Shown: positions 25,101 to 38,935, counted from the first letter of the stretch. The stretch: 64,000 bases of DNA from Hypomesus transpacificus (GCF_021917145.1 NC_061062.1:2492247-2556246); one strand, 5' to 3'. A program made the numbers and translations. The notes: a model not told the origin generated them from the sequence alone.

Positions 25101-28100
25101 TTGTGGAAGAGGCGTGAAGATGACAAGAGGGTAGGACTTTGTATTTTGCAATGCGACAAAAAACAGCTTGAAAAGAATCATTTCATGAGAATGTGTAAAT
25201 CGATGAGAGTTGTGGTGATTTTTCCCCGCATGTAGATGCTGCTCCAGAAAGTAGCTCAGTTGGAAGAGGCCTGGACCCACAAGGAGAAGTTCATCCACTC
25301 CAACCGTATGATCCTCAAGTTCAGGGAGGACCACATCTCCAGACTGGAGAAGAACTTCAAGGGGGGCCTGGGCCTCCTGTCTGACCAGCAGAGTCAAGCT
25401 CTTGTCCACCAGCTCAAGGAGGAGATCAAGATCCTTAAGCAACAGGTACAGTTGGATAAGCACCCCTAACATGTAGGCCGAGGCCTGGATTTGAATCTGG
25501 CCTGATCCTTTGCTGCATGTCTCTCTCTCTCTCCCTCCCTCCCCCTCCCCTCTCTCTCTCTGTCTCTCTCTCCCCCTCCCCCTCTCTCTCTCTCTCCCTG
25601 CCTTTTCCCTGCCATATTAATGTATACAAAAAATAAATATATGTTTAATGACAATACTTTGATTTATATACAGTGATAGATTTGACTAATCCCTCTCTCC
25701 TCTTTCAGATTGAGCATCACCCACGCATTACCAAATACATGGCAGAGAACTACAGCCTTCGTGAGGAGAACTGCCAGCTCCGCTCCTCAGAGTCAGTCAG
25801 GAGGGCCGAGGAAGTCGACAGCCAAGCCGCTGCCGAGCTGGAGAAGGCCTTCCAGAAAGTTCTGGAGGCGGAAGGGTCTGCTGGGGGTAAGCATGGGCAG
25901 GTGGCACCACTTCTGAAATAGTCTAAAGCTTGTTATTGACCACAACCGGGATTGCCAGCAAAACAATAAAGAGGAATGCATTCGTCCACAGCACAACCAG
26001 CCGGCTGTACTCCGGCAACGGCTGAAAACCTTTCTGCCGTCTCTGTGGAGAGGCTGAAGGCCCAGCTGCTGCAGAAGCAGACAGAGCTCACTGCTACTGT
26101 TCAGGCCTTTGAGGAGCACAAGGAGGTCACCAAGTAAGTGGGACTGAGTGGCTGATGAGGTTAGGCTAGTCTATGGTAGGCTAGTCTATGCTAGTCTAGG
26201 CTGTAGATCTACATTGTTGTGGTCTTTGGAGTTATAATCATTGCATCTGGTGTTCCAGGAAGCAGATGTTGGAGTTGGAATCGGAGAAGAGGTACCTGGA
26301 CAAGTCGAACAAGCATCTGGAGAACATTTTGGAGGCCACTAAAGCTCATAAGAAATTGGAGGTTTCTCAGCTGAACAAAATCCACGCGGAAACCATAAAG
26401 GTGATAAAACCCCCCCCCCCCCCCCATATCTATTACTTTTTTTCCAGCGAAGTTGCGCCATTGCACTTCCAAGTTTCTCACCCCCCATACTATTCCAAAC
26501 TTACCTCACCACCGAATGGTTCCACAGATCCTCACCACCCCTACGAAGTCGTACAACCTGCGGACCCGGCTGGTGCCGCTGTCCAGCCCTGACCACCTGA
26601 GCGGGGGGGTGGAGGACCTGGACGGCATCCTCAGTGAGCAGCCTCCTCCCCAGATGGAGGACGTCTGCGAGGCTCTGACCGAGGAGCTGCAGCAGGTTCA
26701 GGTACGAAGCGGCGTTCCCAGAGGAACTTCACCCTTTTACATGTAGTCATTTAGCAGACGCTCTTATCCAGAGCGACTTACAGTGAGTACAGGGACATTC
26801 CCCCCCCCCCCCCGAGGTAAGTAGGGTGAAGTGCCTTTCCCAAGAACACAACGTCATTTTGCACAACTGGGAATCAAACCGGCAACCTTCTGATTACCTA
26901 ACCGCTCAGCCACCTGACTCACCTGACACACACACCTGGACGAACATCTAGCAGTTCCGTTGGTGACTTCCCCCCTCCGTGTCTTCCTCAGGACCAAGCC
27001 AGTCGTATTCAGTCCCAGCTGGACGATGAAGAACTGCAGAACCGGAAGCTTCTGCAGCAGATCACCAAGCTGCAGGAGCAGGTGGCCCTGATGTCGGAGG
27101 ACTCCGCCCGCCAGCAGGAGGTGAGGCGTCCGCTCTGGTGTGAGACGAGGAGCGCGGGGGCGGGAAAGGCCGTTCTGACGCGAGGCTCTGTGGATGTGTT
27201 TGTGCTCTCCAGCTCCTGTCGTCTGACCGGGCCTCCTGGGGGAAGGAGAGAGACAGCCTGCAGGAGAGCGTCAGTCGCCTGGAGAAGAGCCTGCAGGAGG
27301 AGAGGCAGGCTGGGGAGGGTAGGTCAACCTGGGCTATTCTTCACATACTCTGGACAGTGCAGGAACGCATATACTGTAAAACTGAATGTGGTAATGCAAT
27401 TGACACACACACACACAGTTAAGTGTACAAATAAAAAATATGTTTAAAATCAAGCTAAAATACCTAAGCGAATAATAAAGACTGAACAAACATTTTTTTA
27501 AACTTTGTACTTTAACACTGCCGCTCAAAAATAGAAGACCCCAAAAATATACATTTTGTGTGTTGAATAAAGTATAAAGCGTTGACCTGTTTGCTCAGTG
27601 TTGAGCAGTGAGGTGCAGGACCTGCGTCTGGTGCTGCAGTCGTCTGACAGGGAGCTGGCAGCCGCCAAGAAGGAGCTGAAAGCCGGCCGCAGCGAGCAGG
27701 AGAGGGAGGCTGTTCAGTTTTCCAGCAGCCTGATCAGCACACAGCTACAGCTCGATAAATTCACGTATGTCTGCTCTGAAATATCCTCTACTGCATGGAA
27801 GGGAGTGTGAGAGAGTGTGAGAGAGAGAGTGTGTGTGAGAATGTGTGCGTATGTGTATGTGCTTTTGTCTTTGAGCTACAGACAACATTGACAACCCGGG
27901 CTATGTCTGTCCCTCATCAGTATCTCCCCAGCTTTGTCCTCATGTGGCTCTGTCCTAACCCGTCCCTCCACCCCAGGCTGGAGAGAGAGCAGCTCCTGGA
28001 GCAGCAGAGGTCTCTGCAGGACGCCCTGGACCAGCTGCAGGCGGAGGCCAAGTTTGATGTCGACCAGCTCTGGCAGCATCTGGAGGAGAAGCAGCAGGAG

Positions 28101-31100
28101 ATAGCCACGCAGCAGGCCCAGATCACAGTCAGTCGGCCCTCCTTCTTCACCCGACACCAGCCCCTGCCACCGGAGGGACGTGTGTGGGGTGTCTCTTGTG
28201 GTTTAGTTGTCGTGACGTGGGGCTTTTGCCGTGTTCTGATGTGCTGTGTGTCTTAGGGGCTGGTGGACGCGCTGCAGGCTGAGAAGGAGCTCACCGGATC
28301 TCTGACCTTCAAGTTGAAGGAGGACAAGGAATGCACTTCCAAGTCAGTTTTCAAAAGTAGTTTAGGAATTCTTCAAGTACCATCTTAATGAATGACTTGA
28401 TGTATTTTTTTTTTAATGAAAAGCGGATGAATTCTTCTTAAATGTTAATGGATATGGGTGATGTTTTCTTCCCCAGAGAGCTTGTGCTGGTATTGGAGCA
28501 GAATTCAGGCCTAAGGAAGCAAGTCTCTGAGCTGATGGCACAGAACCAGCAACAGGTATGATATGTGTGGAGTTGATGTAAATGTTCTATCCTTTGTAGT
28601 TCTTTAACATAAATGCAGTAATACACCCAGGTGCTATTTCAGTTAAAAAAACATTTATCCGTTCAAAACTTTCTCCAACCTTTCTCCAGACTGTAAACAT
28701 TGCAAGTCTTGAGCAAAATCTCACCACAGCCAACGGAACAATCACAAGCTTGGATCAAAAAGTCGAACAAGACAAAGTAAGTCTCCTTATGACACCTGCA
28801 GTCAATTCTGTCTGGATTCACTAGACATGATCTCATCTCCTCTCTGTTTGACAGGGCTTTGTCCTGGACCTGATCAACCAGACCAGAGACCTCCGCAGTG
28901 AGTTGGGCCAGAAGGAGGAGAACTTGGCCCTTCTCTCTGGGGACATCAAAGACATCACGGTGCTGACTCATCTGAAATATCATCATCACAAACCTTGCTC
29001 CCCTCTGATTGGTTGACTAGGCTTGTTACTTCTTATTTGGGCTGTGCTAAGTGGTTGCGTGACATGGTCCTGTCGCAGGATGTTCCATAACGGGATGTCA
29101 TTGTGACGCTGTGTGTTCAGGTCAAGTACAGTGCGGCGTGCTGTGAGAGGGAGGAGATCAGAGAGCACAGCTCCAGGATGGAGGCGGAGCTCCTGGATGT
29201 GAGGGAGGCTGCGGAGAGGAGGGTGGCGTCCAATCAGATCGAGGTAAGGGTCATCCTAAACACACTCTTTCCGGGGTAATCAGATTCAAGATTCAGATTC
29301 AAGATTCAGATTCAAGATTCAGATTCAAGATTCAAAATCAAGCGTTTGAAGCTTTTTGATGCGTTCAACCTACACTCCCACACATTGAACCCCTGCTCCC
29401 ACATCCGTGTTTAACACACCCAGACAAATGTTTCTTGTGCTCCGTTGTGGATGTGGTCCCTGATGATGGTGTTTTTGTGGAGCCCAGCTGGAGGTGCTGC
29501 AGGAGGAGGTGACCTACGCCACGGAGGAGGTGGAGAGACTCACTAAAGTTTTGGACGAGCAGACCGGTCTCCTCCAGGCCTCTCAGGAGCAGGCAGCCCA
29601 GAACGAGACTACCATCCAGACCCTGCAGGACAAGGTGCCATGCAAAGAAAGAAACTATTCATTCGTTTTAATGCTGCGTCTGAACACTGCCTGGAACAGC
29701 TTTGCAGAACCTTCTCAGTTATCAATTCTCACTGATGAGTTTTCCTCCTCTGCTTTGTCACCAGTTGAAACAGCAGGCAGACTTGGTCGAACGAACCATC
29801 AGAAGTGATGACAACGACAACCCTCTGTCCTCAGTCACTCCTAAACAACTACCACAGGTGACTGGACACCTGCATGGCTTCTTCACACCTGACTGTGTTC
29901 ATTCAGCAGACGCCTTTCACAAAGCTACATCCAGGAAGGGGCTGGGGGGATTTGAACCTTTGACCTCTTGATCTGAAGTATAGTATACCCATGAACGTAT
30001 CGCCAGGGAGACGTTATTCAGAATGATGTGAGTGATGCGGTCTGCTTGTCTCCCAGATGCCGGCTACGCCCCACAGCTTCAGGCTGGCTACGCCCCACAG
30101 CTTCAGCACAGACCTGTCACAGCTGCTGGAGAGCCAGGAGAGGGAGCTGGAGAGCCGATGCTCCTCCATGATGACGATGGAGGTGTTGCTGTCCGAACTC
30201 AACGCTGAGAGGACCGCCAAGAACGAGGAGATCCTGAGGCTTAAGGTGTGTGTGTGTGTTAGGGATGCTCATTTTGGAGATATGTTTTTTTTTTTTTTAC
30301 CTGAGATAATATGGAGATGTCTGCTCTTTTCTAGCAAGTTACAGAGGGGACACACAGTATATCAGGTGAAAAAACGGCCTGATATAATGTATCTCCTTTG
30401 TAACTTTTGCTAGAAAAGAGCAGAGATCTCCATATTAGCTCAGGTTGTTCATTGTGACCAAAAGAACACAGAAAAGAACACACAGGATGGCAGGACAGAC
30501 CTGCCAGATCAGTCAGCCTATGTAACTCAGGTCCGTGGCAATATGGAACTTTGGAAAACACTGTTGATTTATCTGCAATACTAAACGACGCATTAAACAA
30601 TTCACACACGTCGCCTTAACGTAACAGACAAACGTATTTATGTTGATAAATGAGTCCCTTGTTACTATGGAAAACCCTGTTGAGTCTTCCACGTCGCTAT
30701 TTGTTCCTTTTAAGAGGTGAATTCGAAGAGCAGGAGCGCATCTCCGCTTCTGAGTGCATGCGCTCTCCCGAGGCCAGGGGATACATCTCCTGGCGGGGGT
30801 GAGTGCCTTGGCACGACACCGGCACGATGCCACCCAGTATGTGACTTTAGATAGCGTGCCGGCGTTCTGGAAACAGGCAATGTCAGTGTCTAGTGTGGGT
30901 ATTCCCGCCTTAACACCTCTCCCTTTTAAACAGATGTCGATTCCACTCTGACTACCTCCACTGCCGTCTTATTTCCGGTATAACAATGAACCCCCATTTC
31001 ATGTTAGTCCCTTTTATACAGACCTGCGAAGCGCAATAAGCCACAACATTCCTGCCTCAAACGGGCTGTGTAACAAGGGCTTAAGTCTGCATGTTTGATG

Positions 31101-32604
31101 TAAAACTTTATGACATCTCAGTTGTGTGTTTTAATCCTCCCCCCAGGCCCAGCTGAACAAAGACATGGAGAGAAACAAGACACATGGTCTTTTAGACCAG
31201 TTGTGCACCAAACAGAACCAGACAAACGGAAACACAAATGGGTAAAAGTTGATTCATTATCACATGAATTAATGCAAACCAGAGGCCTATACTGAGAAAC
31301 AGGATTTGGGGTTAGCGAGGTGACTTCAGGGGTACTCCTGGGTTTTCAGTTTCACGACGGTGGCTCACTTCTTAGATTTCCCTGGAACGTTTTTGGCTTG
31401 TAAATTACGGCAACTTATATTCATTTTAATGTATATTTGATATTCTATTCCACTTAGTATTGCTAGTTTATGTACCTTTAGTATAGTTAGACCACATATT
31501 TAAATTTAAGATTCCTATATGTTTATTGTATGCACCTTCCTGCCAAAGCAAATTCCTTGTCTGTGCAAACTTTCATGACGAATAAATCCCATTCTGATTC
31601 TGATTGACGAGTGGTCTGTCTTGCACCTGAAGTCCCGTCATTTTAATCGAGAGAAAGATCTTTGCACACCCAGTACATTAGGATTGAATGAAACTCTGTT
31701 TAATCAAGGGGAAAGTTGTGAATGAATCTTAACTAGGTATCCTTTGATCCCTAGTGCGGTTTTGAACGAAGCCATTCAGCAGTCCATGCTTAAAGAACTG
31801 CAGGAGGAGCGGGTAGAAAAGGTTGGTCCGTCTACTAACAAAAATACAAATGTCTCAGAGAATATTCACATATATTATTATTATTATTTTAAATAATAAA
31901 TTGAAAACAAAAACGTACTTGCGTCTTTACGAATAAGGGTCTGCTTTCGTTTCCGTGCAGAGTACAATACTTCAGCGATTCACTGAGACACAGGAGAGGT
32001 AAGACTGAACCCAGTTCCACACTTTCACCCTTCCTCATGCCGTCATGCTACTTATGTCGTAGATGAACTAATTGCGGGTGATGCCGTTTTAGACTACAGC
32101 TCCAGGAGTCCATGTTGGCCCAGTCCCAGACCTGTGTCCAGGAACTGACCCATGAACTGAGGAACCGCTGCCTAGAGGTCAGGGAGCTATCCCTGAGGAA
32201 TCAGGACCAGGAGAGACTGATCCAGGTGAGAACGGGGTCAGGCTCGGGGGTTTGGTTACGAAGCGAGGCTCTGATGAATGCGGCTCACTGACACGTGCTG
32301 TCGCTGACTCAACAGGAAGTGGAAGTTCTTCGGAAGCAGGTGGATCACCTGTCGGAGGAGAACGGCAAACTGGTGGGCCATAAGAACCACAAGCAGAGGA
32401 TCGAATACTTGGTGAAGCTGAAAAAGGAGAACACCAAACTCCAGGAGGTAAAGAGTCTGTTTGTCTCTGATCTATCCATCACTTTCGGAGACTTCTACCT
32501 CTCCAGAGGTAGACATTTTGAAACAATCAAGAGACTCATAGTAACCTACTTTTTTATTTTATTTTCCTTTTAAGGAAAATGAAAAGCTCAGGACAGAGAA
32601 ATGA
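22171..32604 (+). CDS. kif15: Kinesin family member 15 (kinesin-12)
   Basis: Plus-end spindle motor that helps maintain bipolarity. Exons: 22171-22192, 22404-22434, 22636-22822, 22931-23007, 23110-23147, 23248-23345, 23442-23621, 23745-23954, 24210-24335, 24432-24554, 24792-24945, 25039-25130, 25236-25445, 25709-25886, 25992-26133, 26259-26400, 26528-26701, 26992-27120, 27213-27318, 27599-27764, 27977-28127, 28257-28342, 28477-28555, 28690-28776, 28855-28959, 29121-29243, 29488-29634, 29765-29857, 30057-30245, 31147-31241, 31755-31821, 31961-31998, 32093-32225, 32316-32447, 32575-32604. Total 4140 nt, 1379 aa (human 1388). The motor domain has [11 protein letters not shown] (P-loop), NRESSRSH (switch I) and DLAGSER (switch II). 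A long coiled coil follows, with [11 protein letters not shown] near the end. Exon 9 is the source of the tacc3 insertion. Confidence 0.96.
23991..24160 (+). mobile_element. tRNA-derived SINE, copy 2
   Basis: Same family as 5431-5615 (GTCAGGTGGCTGAGCGGTTA head, AAATGACTAAATGTAA tail). It lies in the kif15 intron between exons 8 and 9, 50 bp before exon 9. It was not carried along in the tacc3 copy. Confidence 0.88.
26739..26919 (-). mobile_element. tRNA-derived SINE, copy 3 (inverted)
   Basis: Reverse-orientation copy of the same family in the kif15 intron between exons 17 and 18. The tail is at 26739 and the tRNA-like head ends near 26919. Confidence 0.87.
29281..29336. repeat. 13 bp tandem repeat (ATTCAGATTCAAG)
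   Basis: About four copies in a kif15 intron. Confidence 0.85.
29900..29972 (-). mobile_element. SINE fragment
   Basis: CAGCAGACGCCTTT, then GGGGATTTGAACC (inverted B-box-like), in a kif15 intron. It is a truncated copy of a different tRNA-type SINE. Confidence 0.5.
30298..30449. mobile_element. Fold-back (hairpin) element in kif15 intron
   Basis: Two arms of about 70 bp are inverted copies of each other. The left arm starts ACCTGAGATAATATGGAGAT. The right arm ends ATCTCCATATTAGCTCAGGT. Identity is roughly 85% by eye, with TATATCAGG/CCTGATATA at the centre. No target duplication was found. A related outer sequence may extend toward 30540. Confidence 0.65.
31395..31612 (+). mobile_element. 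LINE-like 3' end, copy A
   Basis: Ends CTGCCAAAGCAAATTCCTTG, a GACGAATAAA motif, then (TTCTGA)n. A diverged copy lies at 34984-35193. A short 3' repeat after an AATAAA-like tail is typical of fish non-LTR retrotransposon ends. No coding part is present. Confidence 0.6.
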
Positions 32605-33270
32605 CCCTTATTCGGGGCTGTGCTTGAAGTCCCGTCCTCCACAAAGGATGCTCATATACAAGGACTGCTTTGGTCAATACCTTTACATGGAGTGAAACCT
32701 GAAATTGTAAGCATTTGCTTTCAAAAAGAAAAAGAAAAGGTATGATTTTTTGTTTTGTGTATGGTCTCTGAGGCAGGGCCACTCATTTGGAACAGCTTGA
32801 CAGTTTACCTCAGCAGAATGCTGTGATAAGTGGTCATCCACTGTAGAAACTGTAATTAACTTAGGCATTTGTCATGTGTTTTGCATCATACACCTTTGGT
32901 ACACATACTTTGTGTTGTTTTAAATGTTTCAACTGTCTTTATTGAGAAATTATCATCCAAATTATCTTGATATTAATTTCGGTCTAAATGACACTCACCA
33001 CAAATGTAACTTTTTATAATGGATGAAATGCAAAAAGGGTTACTCTCTTTCTTGTAGACTTGTTGCATAATCTTTTTTTTGTTATTTCATGTCTGATTCT
33101 CTTATGTCTGTGTGATTATCTAATAACATCCTTTTTGTGTTGAGCAGAAATCTTTCAAGTCTATAACTCTTCTCATTTCCTATACATTGCTCATGTACAT
33201 AAAACATACTTTATTGAACTGTTCTAGCCTATGCTGTCTGTCTATGTTTAACAATTTTATTACAAATAAA
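32605..33270 (+). other. kif15: kif15 3' UTR and poly(A) signal
   Basis: The sequence after the stop is AT-rich. AATAAA at 33265-33270 is the best poly(A) signal. Confidence 0.65.
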
Positions 33271-33453
33271 AACGTAATATTTTAGTTGCTTATGTATTTT
33301 ATCAGAGCACAAGATAGTTTGGCCATGCCCACATTGAAACCTCAGGGAAACTTCCAGCAGGTATATCACGTGCACACGTTATTAGCTGACATACAATTGG
33401 CTATCTGATTGAGGATCCTACACGAGCGTTGGATTATCGGGAAGACTTGGAAG
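33271..33453 (+). promoter_or_regulatory. tdrd9: Probable tdrd9 promoter squeezed between kif15 and tdrd9
   Basis: Only about 180 bp separate the kif15 poly(A) signal from the tdrd9 ATG. An E-box CACGTG lies at 33367-33372. A MYB-type core, TAACGG, lies just inside exon 1 at 33497-33502. Many piRNA genes are A-MYB targets in other vertebrates, but binding here is inference only. Confidence 0.4.
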
Positions 33454-36400
33454 ATGGAACAAGTAGTACAAAAGCACCCATTAAATATGAAAGCAATAAC
33501 GGCAGAACAAATAACAGAATGGTTCACATTAGGGACCCAATTTGCAAACATTAGAATAACAGATGAGTCATCAAAACAGAGCAGGTAAGAAGAATGGTGT
33601 TTGCGTGTTTGCTAGCTATCTCGCGCCATCACGCATTTTCCCCCAGAAAGATGGCTAGCTACTGCAAGTTAACGAATTAACCGAAACTATTTCAATTGCA
33701 CGTTAAATTGATTGGAATATCGATCACATATTACAAGGAAAATATGTAGTACAATCTGTTGCTATCGTTCCTATAGTTTCAGTTGTCTACTGCCCTTATG
33801 TTAAGATTCACATAATTATTGCAGTACCCAGGTAACCTTGTCTGAAAGTATGAAAATGGGAAGGATTCATGAATTTCACAATGATGCCGTATTCCTTTTT
33901 AGAAGTCATTCCATGTCCCTTATGATAGTGGTCAGAGGTGGCTTGTGCAAAACGCTTCAATGCAATCACATAATTATTCAAACAATGGATTGTTTCATAT
34001 AGCTAGGACCTAACTAGGCCTAAAAAACGCTCTTACAGTGTTGTACTGAATGCCTCGGACGATTTAACAGGAACCGGGTAGTAGTACGGAAAGTTCCATC
34101 CCCTCTGGGGGGCAAATGGTGCTGACCGCCTCATGGCCCGGTCCACGTAGCCAGATATGGTGGGGATCTCTTCTCTCGGTGGTTCGCCACAGTTTGGCAC
34201 AGTAGGGGTCACGAACCCCTGCTTCATCTGGTAGCGGTTGGTCCAGGATTCCATCGGCTGACGGACCGCTGCCTGTGGCGAGTGCTCGTCGTCTTCTCCC
34301 TCCTCACTGTTTAGGAAGTCATTTAGCACCTGCTTGAAGACGTAGACCAGTTCCCAGGGCAGAACATTGTTGGTTGCTAGTACCTCACGAAACCTGAGCA
34401 AGGCATGAAATTACAGTGAAGTGACAGTTAGGCCTAACTCTTCGCAAGGTCCACGTTCACATTTTACAGTGTTAGTTAAATAAAGAGTTATCAGTTGACA
34501 AACAATCTTGACATCGAGTAGGCTATCTTTGTCAGGTTGTGTCAATTATACTCATTACCCTTTTTTAGAGTTGACTCTGTACATGGCAAAGAAAATATAA
34601 TTAAAAGGAAATGAGTCATGCTGAGTGTATCCATATAATCAAGTTAACTTGTTGGGTTTACTGTTGTTTGAAATTTGATTATGCAAACATCCTATCCCCA
34701 GAGGATTGCATGACAAGTTCTTGGGAAGATGTAGTGTGTCACTTTTCCTGGTGGTGTAACTGAACTGTGAACATTTCTGTGACAGTCATGATGATCAACC
34801 ATGTGGAAGGAGTTACAAAGCCATCATCTAGCCTTTTTCATCATACCACATTTACCAGACTGCTTTCCTTTTCAGCCTTCCAAGTCTGCAAGAATTCATT
34901 CATTTATTTAACTATTATAAGTCCATCTAATGGCAGTTACATTATGCATAAGCCACCTTATCTCAGTATCTGATTACACTATGTTGACCACTCATGCTGC
35001 TTATTCGTATTTTTATATACTTTATATTTAAATAGTTTTATTCTTAGATTGATTAGTTCTTAGAAATAGTTAAACTTTTGTACTTTTACTTAATTTAAGA
35101 TTAGTATATGTTTAGTGTTTTGCACCTGTCTGCCACAGTAAATTCCGTGTTTGTATAACATACATGGCGAATAAACTGAATTCTGATTCTGAGAATGAAA
35201 ATAAGCCCCCTTACAAATGCCACAAACCCTACACCTATTGTAATGTACAGTATGTGTTGAGGAGGGGTTGGATGGTGTTGATGCTGTTAACCCTCCCCCC
35301 CTGTTAGTTTCTGCCTGTGCTCAACCCCATAGGGTATCCTTCACCTTGGCATGTTCACACTGCATTGCCTACGTCTCTGACGGTAACACAACATGGCTTC
35401 CAGGACAGCTTATATTCTCCCTCATCGTGTTGTCGGCTTCGCCTAGCGTCAGTCTTGCCTGGTGTTCTGCGTTAGTGGCCTGCGATCACCAGAACAGAGC
35501 CATGGCTACTGTAGTCAGGGGCGACGGGGGGAGTTAGATCATCGACCACTCACCGGGAGAGAACGGTTGCCGTGTGAACGGGCTGGATCTGGGCGCACAA
35601 GCGTTCCAGTTGGAGGTGTTCCGACGGGGGGATCAGAGTCCGTAACCGGGGGTAGTTCTGGAGCCAGCGTAGCCCCAGAGCGCTGTGGGCCAGCCTCTGC
35701 TCCTGCTCCAGTTCCCTGGCCAGACGCTCCTTCTCCTCCAGGTGCCACAGCAGCTCTCTGATCAGCATGCGACTGGCCGCGGCCCCCGGGGCCACAGATA
35801 TGCTCCCCACGTGGGCCCGCTCTCCCTCCGCACGTGACCATTTCATCCAGCCGAACAGGGGCATGACCTAGATTAGACCTGTGGTAACCAGGTGAGGCAC
35901 GGCTTGAACGATAGACGATTGAAAAAATGAAAAAAGGGGAAAAAATGTTTTTGGGTTAAGTTTGACTAATCAGTTATGTAGTTTTGTGCGTGTAAAATCC
36001 TTGTTGTTGCTCAGCTGACCTCGGTTCCCTGTCCTTCATAGGAGCTCTGATAGCTTTTGGTGGCTTTCCTACTGATGTGAGACTGCCCCCAGGTGTGAGT
36101 GTGGGGTAATCTCCTCAGTCTGATGGTTGTCTGTGCCCCGCACACCTGAGCTTCGGACCAATGACCCAGCTGTAGGGGTCAGAGGTCAGAACTAGAGGCT
36201 GCCCTGCCTCTGGATGCCCAACTGCTCGCTGGCTGACTCAGCGGCTGCTGTTGATTTCTGTGAGGTCATCAGGCATTGTCTTTTGTATTGACATCTTTTT
36301 TGTTTATGCTTCATATATAATTCGATTTTAATTCACAATCCCATATTTCTCTGTCATGATTGTGTTTTTCCAACCGATACATTTCAAAAGTCGTAGAACA

Positions 36401-37034
36401 ACTGAAAGACAAATTAAGCTGAAAAAGGTTCTTGTAGTTTCTGGTTTGGTTACTTACCGCTGCCGAGTACTGCAGTGAGGAGCCTAGGAAGTGAGAGAGG
36501 TCTGATAAGGACAGACTGATCGACTTCTTACACACTAGAATCTCTGCTTCTCTTTCTCCATGTGTCAGTCCATGTAGCCTTCATCTCGTGGCTCCCTCTA
36601 AGATGCTCAGACACTGCTTAGACTACATCCTCCTTCATGAACGTTCCTCTCCAAGGCTCTTCTCCTCCCAGCGGCTGAAAGAAAGGTTCTTCTCAAACCA
36701 CTCCGTCGTCTGGCAACGCTAATCCCAATATCATGCCGTCCTTTTTCTGGGAGAATAAAAAGGTTCCCTGGCTTCTCCAGGCTGGCGTAACTTGCCCTGC
36801 TCCTCTCTTGTGATTTCTCCCGTCCTGTGGAGCGTCTCCAGTGGAGTCCCTGCTCCCACGCTGCCCTCTGACTCAGCTGTCACCTCTCTCCTCTCACCTC
36901 GCCTTTCCTCTGCGCCGCTCCGTCGGAAGGTCAGCTGCTTCGCCGCTTGTGTGGGGAGTGCGTGTGTGGTTGCGTGCCCATATACATGTGTGTTTTTCCA
37001 GCTTGTGTGTGAGGCAATGCCTGTGCATAGGCAT

Positions 37035-37071
<37 letters not shown>

Positions 37072-38252
37072 GCTCCCAGCTCTGACAGTGTGTCTGTCTG
37101 CTGAGCTGATAAAGTCCTCCTCTCGCCTGGAGAGAGACAGACACGACTGGGGCTGCTTTCTCTGCCACGCTGCCCCAGGCCTGGATGGGCCGGCCAGGGA
37201 GAGAGGGCAGAGGAAAGAGGAAAGGAGGGAGGGATGAGAGACTTGGGAGGAACATTTAATTTGTTAAAGAGAAAGAAGCGGGTGAGTTGTTTTCAGAACG
37301 GATTCAGTGAGAGCGATTTTCAGTCCAGTCACTCTTGACAAAAGTAAACTCAGTGGCCTTACAGAGGACTGTGTTTTTGCTGGATGTTTTTTCAGGAATA
37401 CTTATTCATGGTGACAAAGCTAGTGTGAGAAATCCACCCTCCGTGCCCAGTACGACTGCTCGCTGAGGAAAAACACGGTTTTCTGCCTTGATTACTGTCT
37501 CACTAAACGGTGCTCCTATCAGCTGCCCTGGAGATAGCTTAATGACCACATTCATGCAAAAAGACGACATATGAGTGGGGGGAACCTTCTCCTTTAAAAA
37601 TGCATCCGTACACAGATACATTTGTACACAGGTCACAGGCCTTAATCATGCCTGTTCATAAAGTTAAGCATGTCAAAGGAGAACATGAACAAAACACGTT
37701 TTATCCCAGAAGCCAATTTGTGTGTCTCGCTGGCATGCCCTGTTGGAATGTGTTTTGCTGCTACGCCCGTTTTCCTCCAGCCCTGCAAAGGACCCCCAGG
37801 ATCAGGACAGCCCCAGGAAACAGGACTCCCGAGGCGGACCGACGAGCAAAGCAGCAAACGCACACGTCTCTGGTGGTGAGTTCACCGTTCCTGCACTTGT
37901 GAACGTGGTCGTCACCAGGAGAATGTGTTCTCTTAACAACACAGACGAATGTGAGCTTCTCTCTACATGTCTCTGTGTTACATATCCTAATCCGTCTGCA
38001 GATGGACCGGCATTGACCAGTTATGAGTACCCTAACTTGCCTGTTACTAAGAACCGACAGGAGGTAAAAGCCCTCTATGCAAACACAAACACACACACAC
38101 AAACACACACACACAAACACAAACACACACACAAACACACACACACACAAACACACACACACAAACACACACACAAACACACACAAACACAAACACACAC
38201 ACAAACACACACACAAACACACACACACAAACACACACACAAACACACACAA

Positions 38253-38283
<31 letters not shown>

Positions 38284-38398
38284 AACACACACACACAAAC
38301 ACACACACACACAAACACACACAAACACAAACACACACACAAACACACACACACACAAACACACACACACAAACACACACACAAACACACACACACAA

Positions 38399-38445
<47 letters not shown>

Positions 38446-38904
38446 AACACACACACACAAACACACACACACACACAAACACACACACAAACACACACAC
38501 ACACAAACACACACACACAAACACACACACACACAAACACACACACACAAACACACACACACAAACACACACACACACAAACACACAAACACACACACAC
38601 ACAAACACACACAAACACAAACACACACACAAACACACACACACACAAACACACACAAACACACACACAAACACACACACACAAACACACACACACACAA
38701 ACACACACACACAAACACACACACACAAACACACACACACACAAACACACACAAACACACACACACACAAACACACACAAACACACACACACACAAACAC
38801 ACACAAACACACACACAAACACACACACACACAAACACACACACACAAACACACACACAAACACACACACACACACAAACACACACACAAACACACACAC
38901 ACAA

Positions 38905-38935
<31 letters not shown>

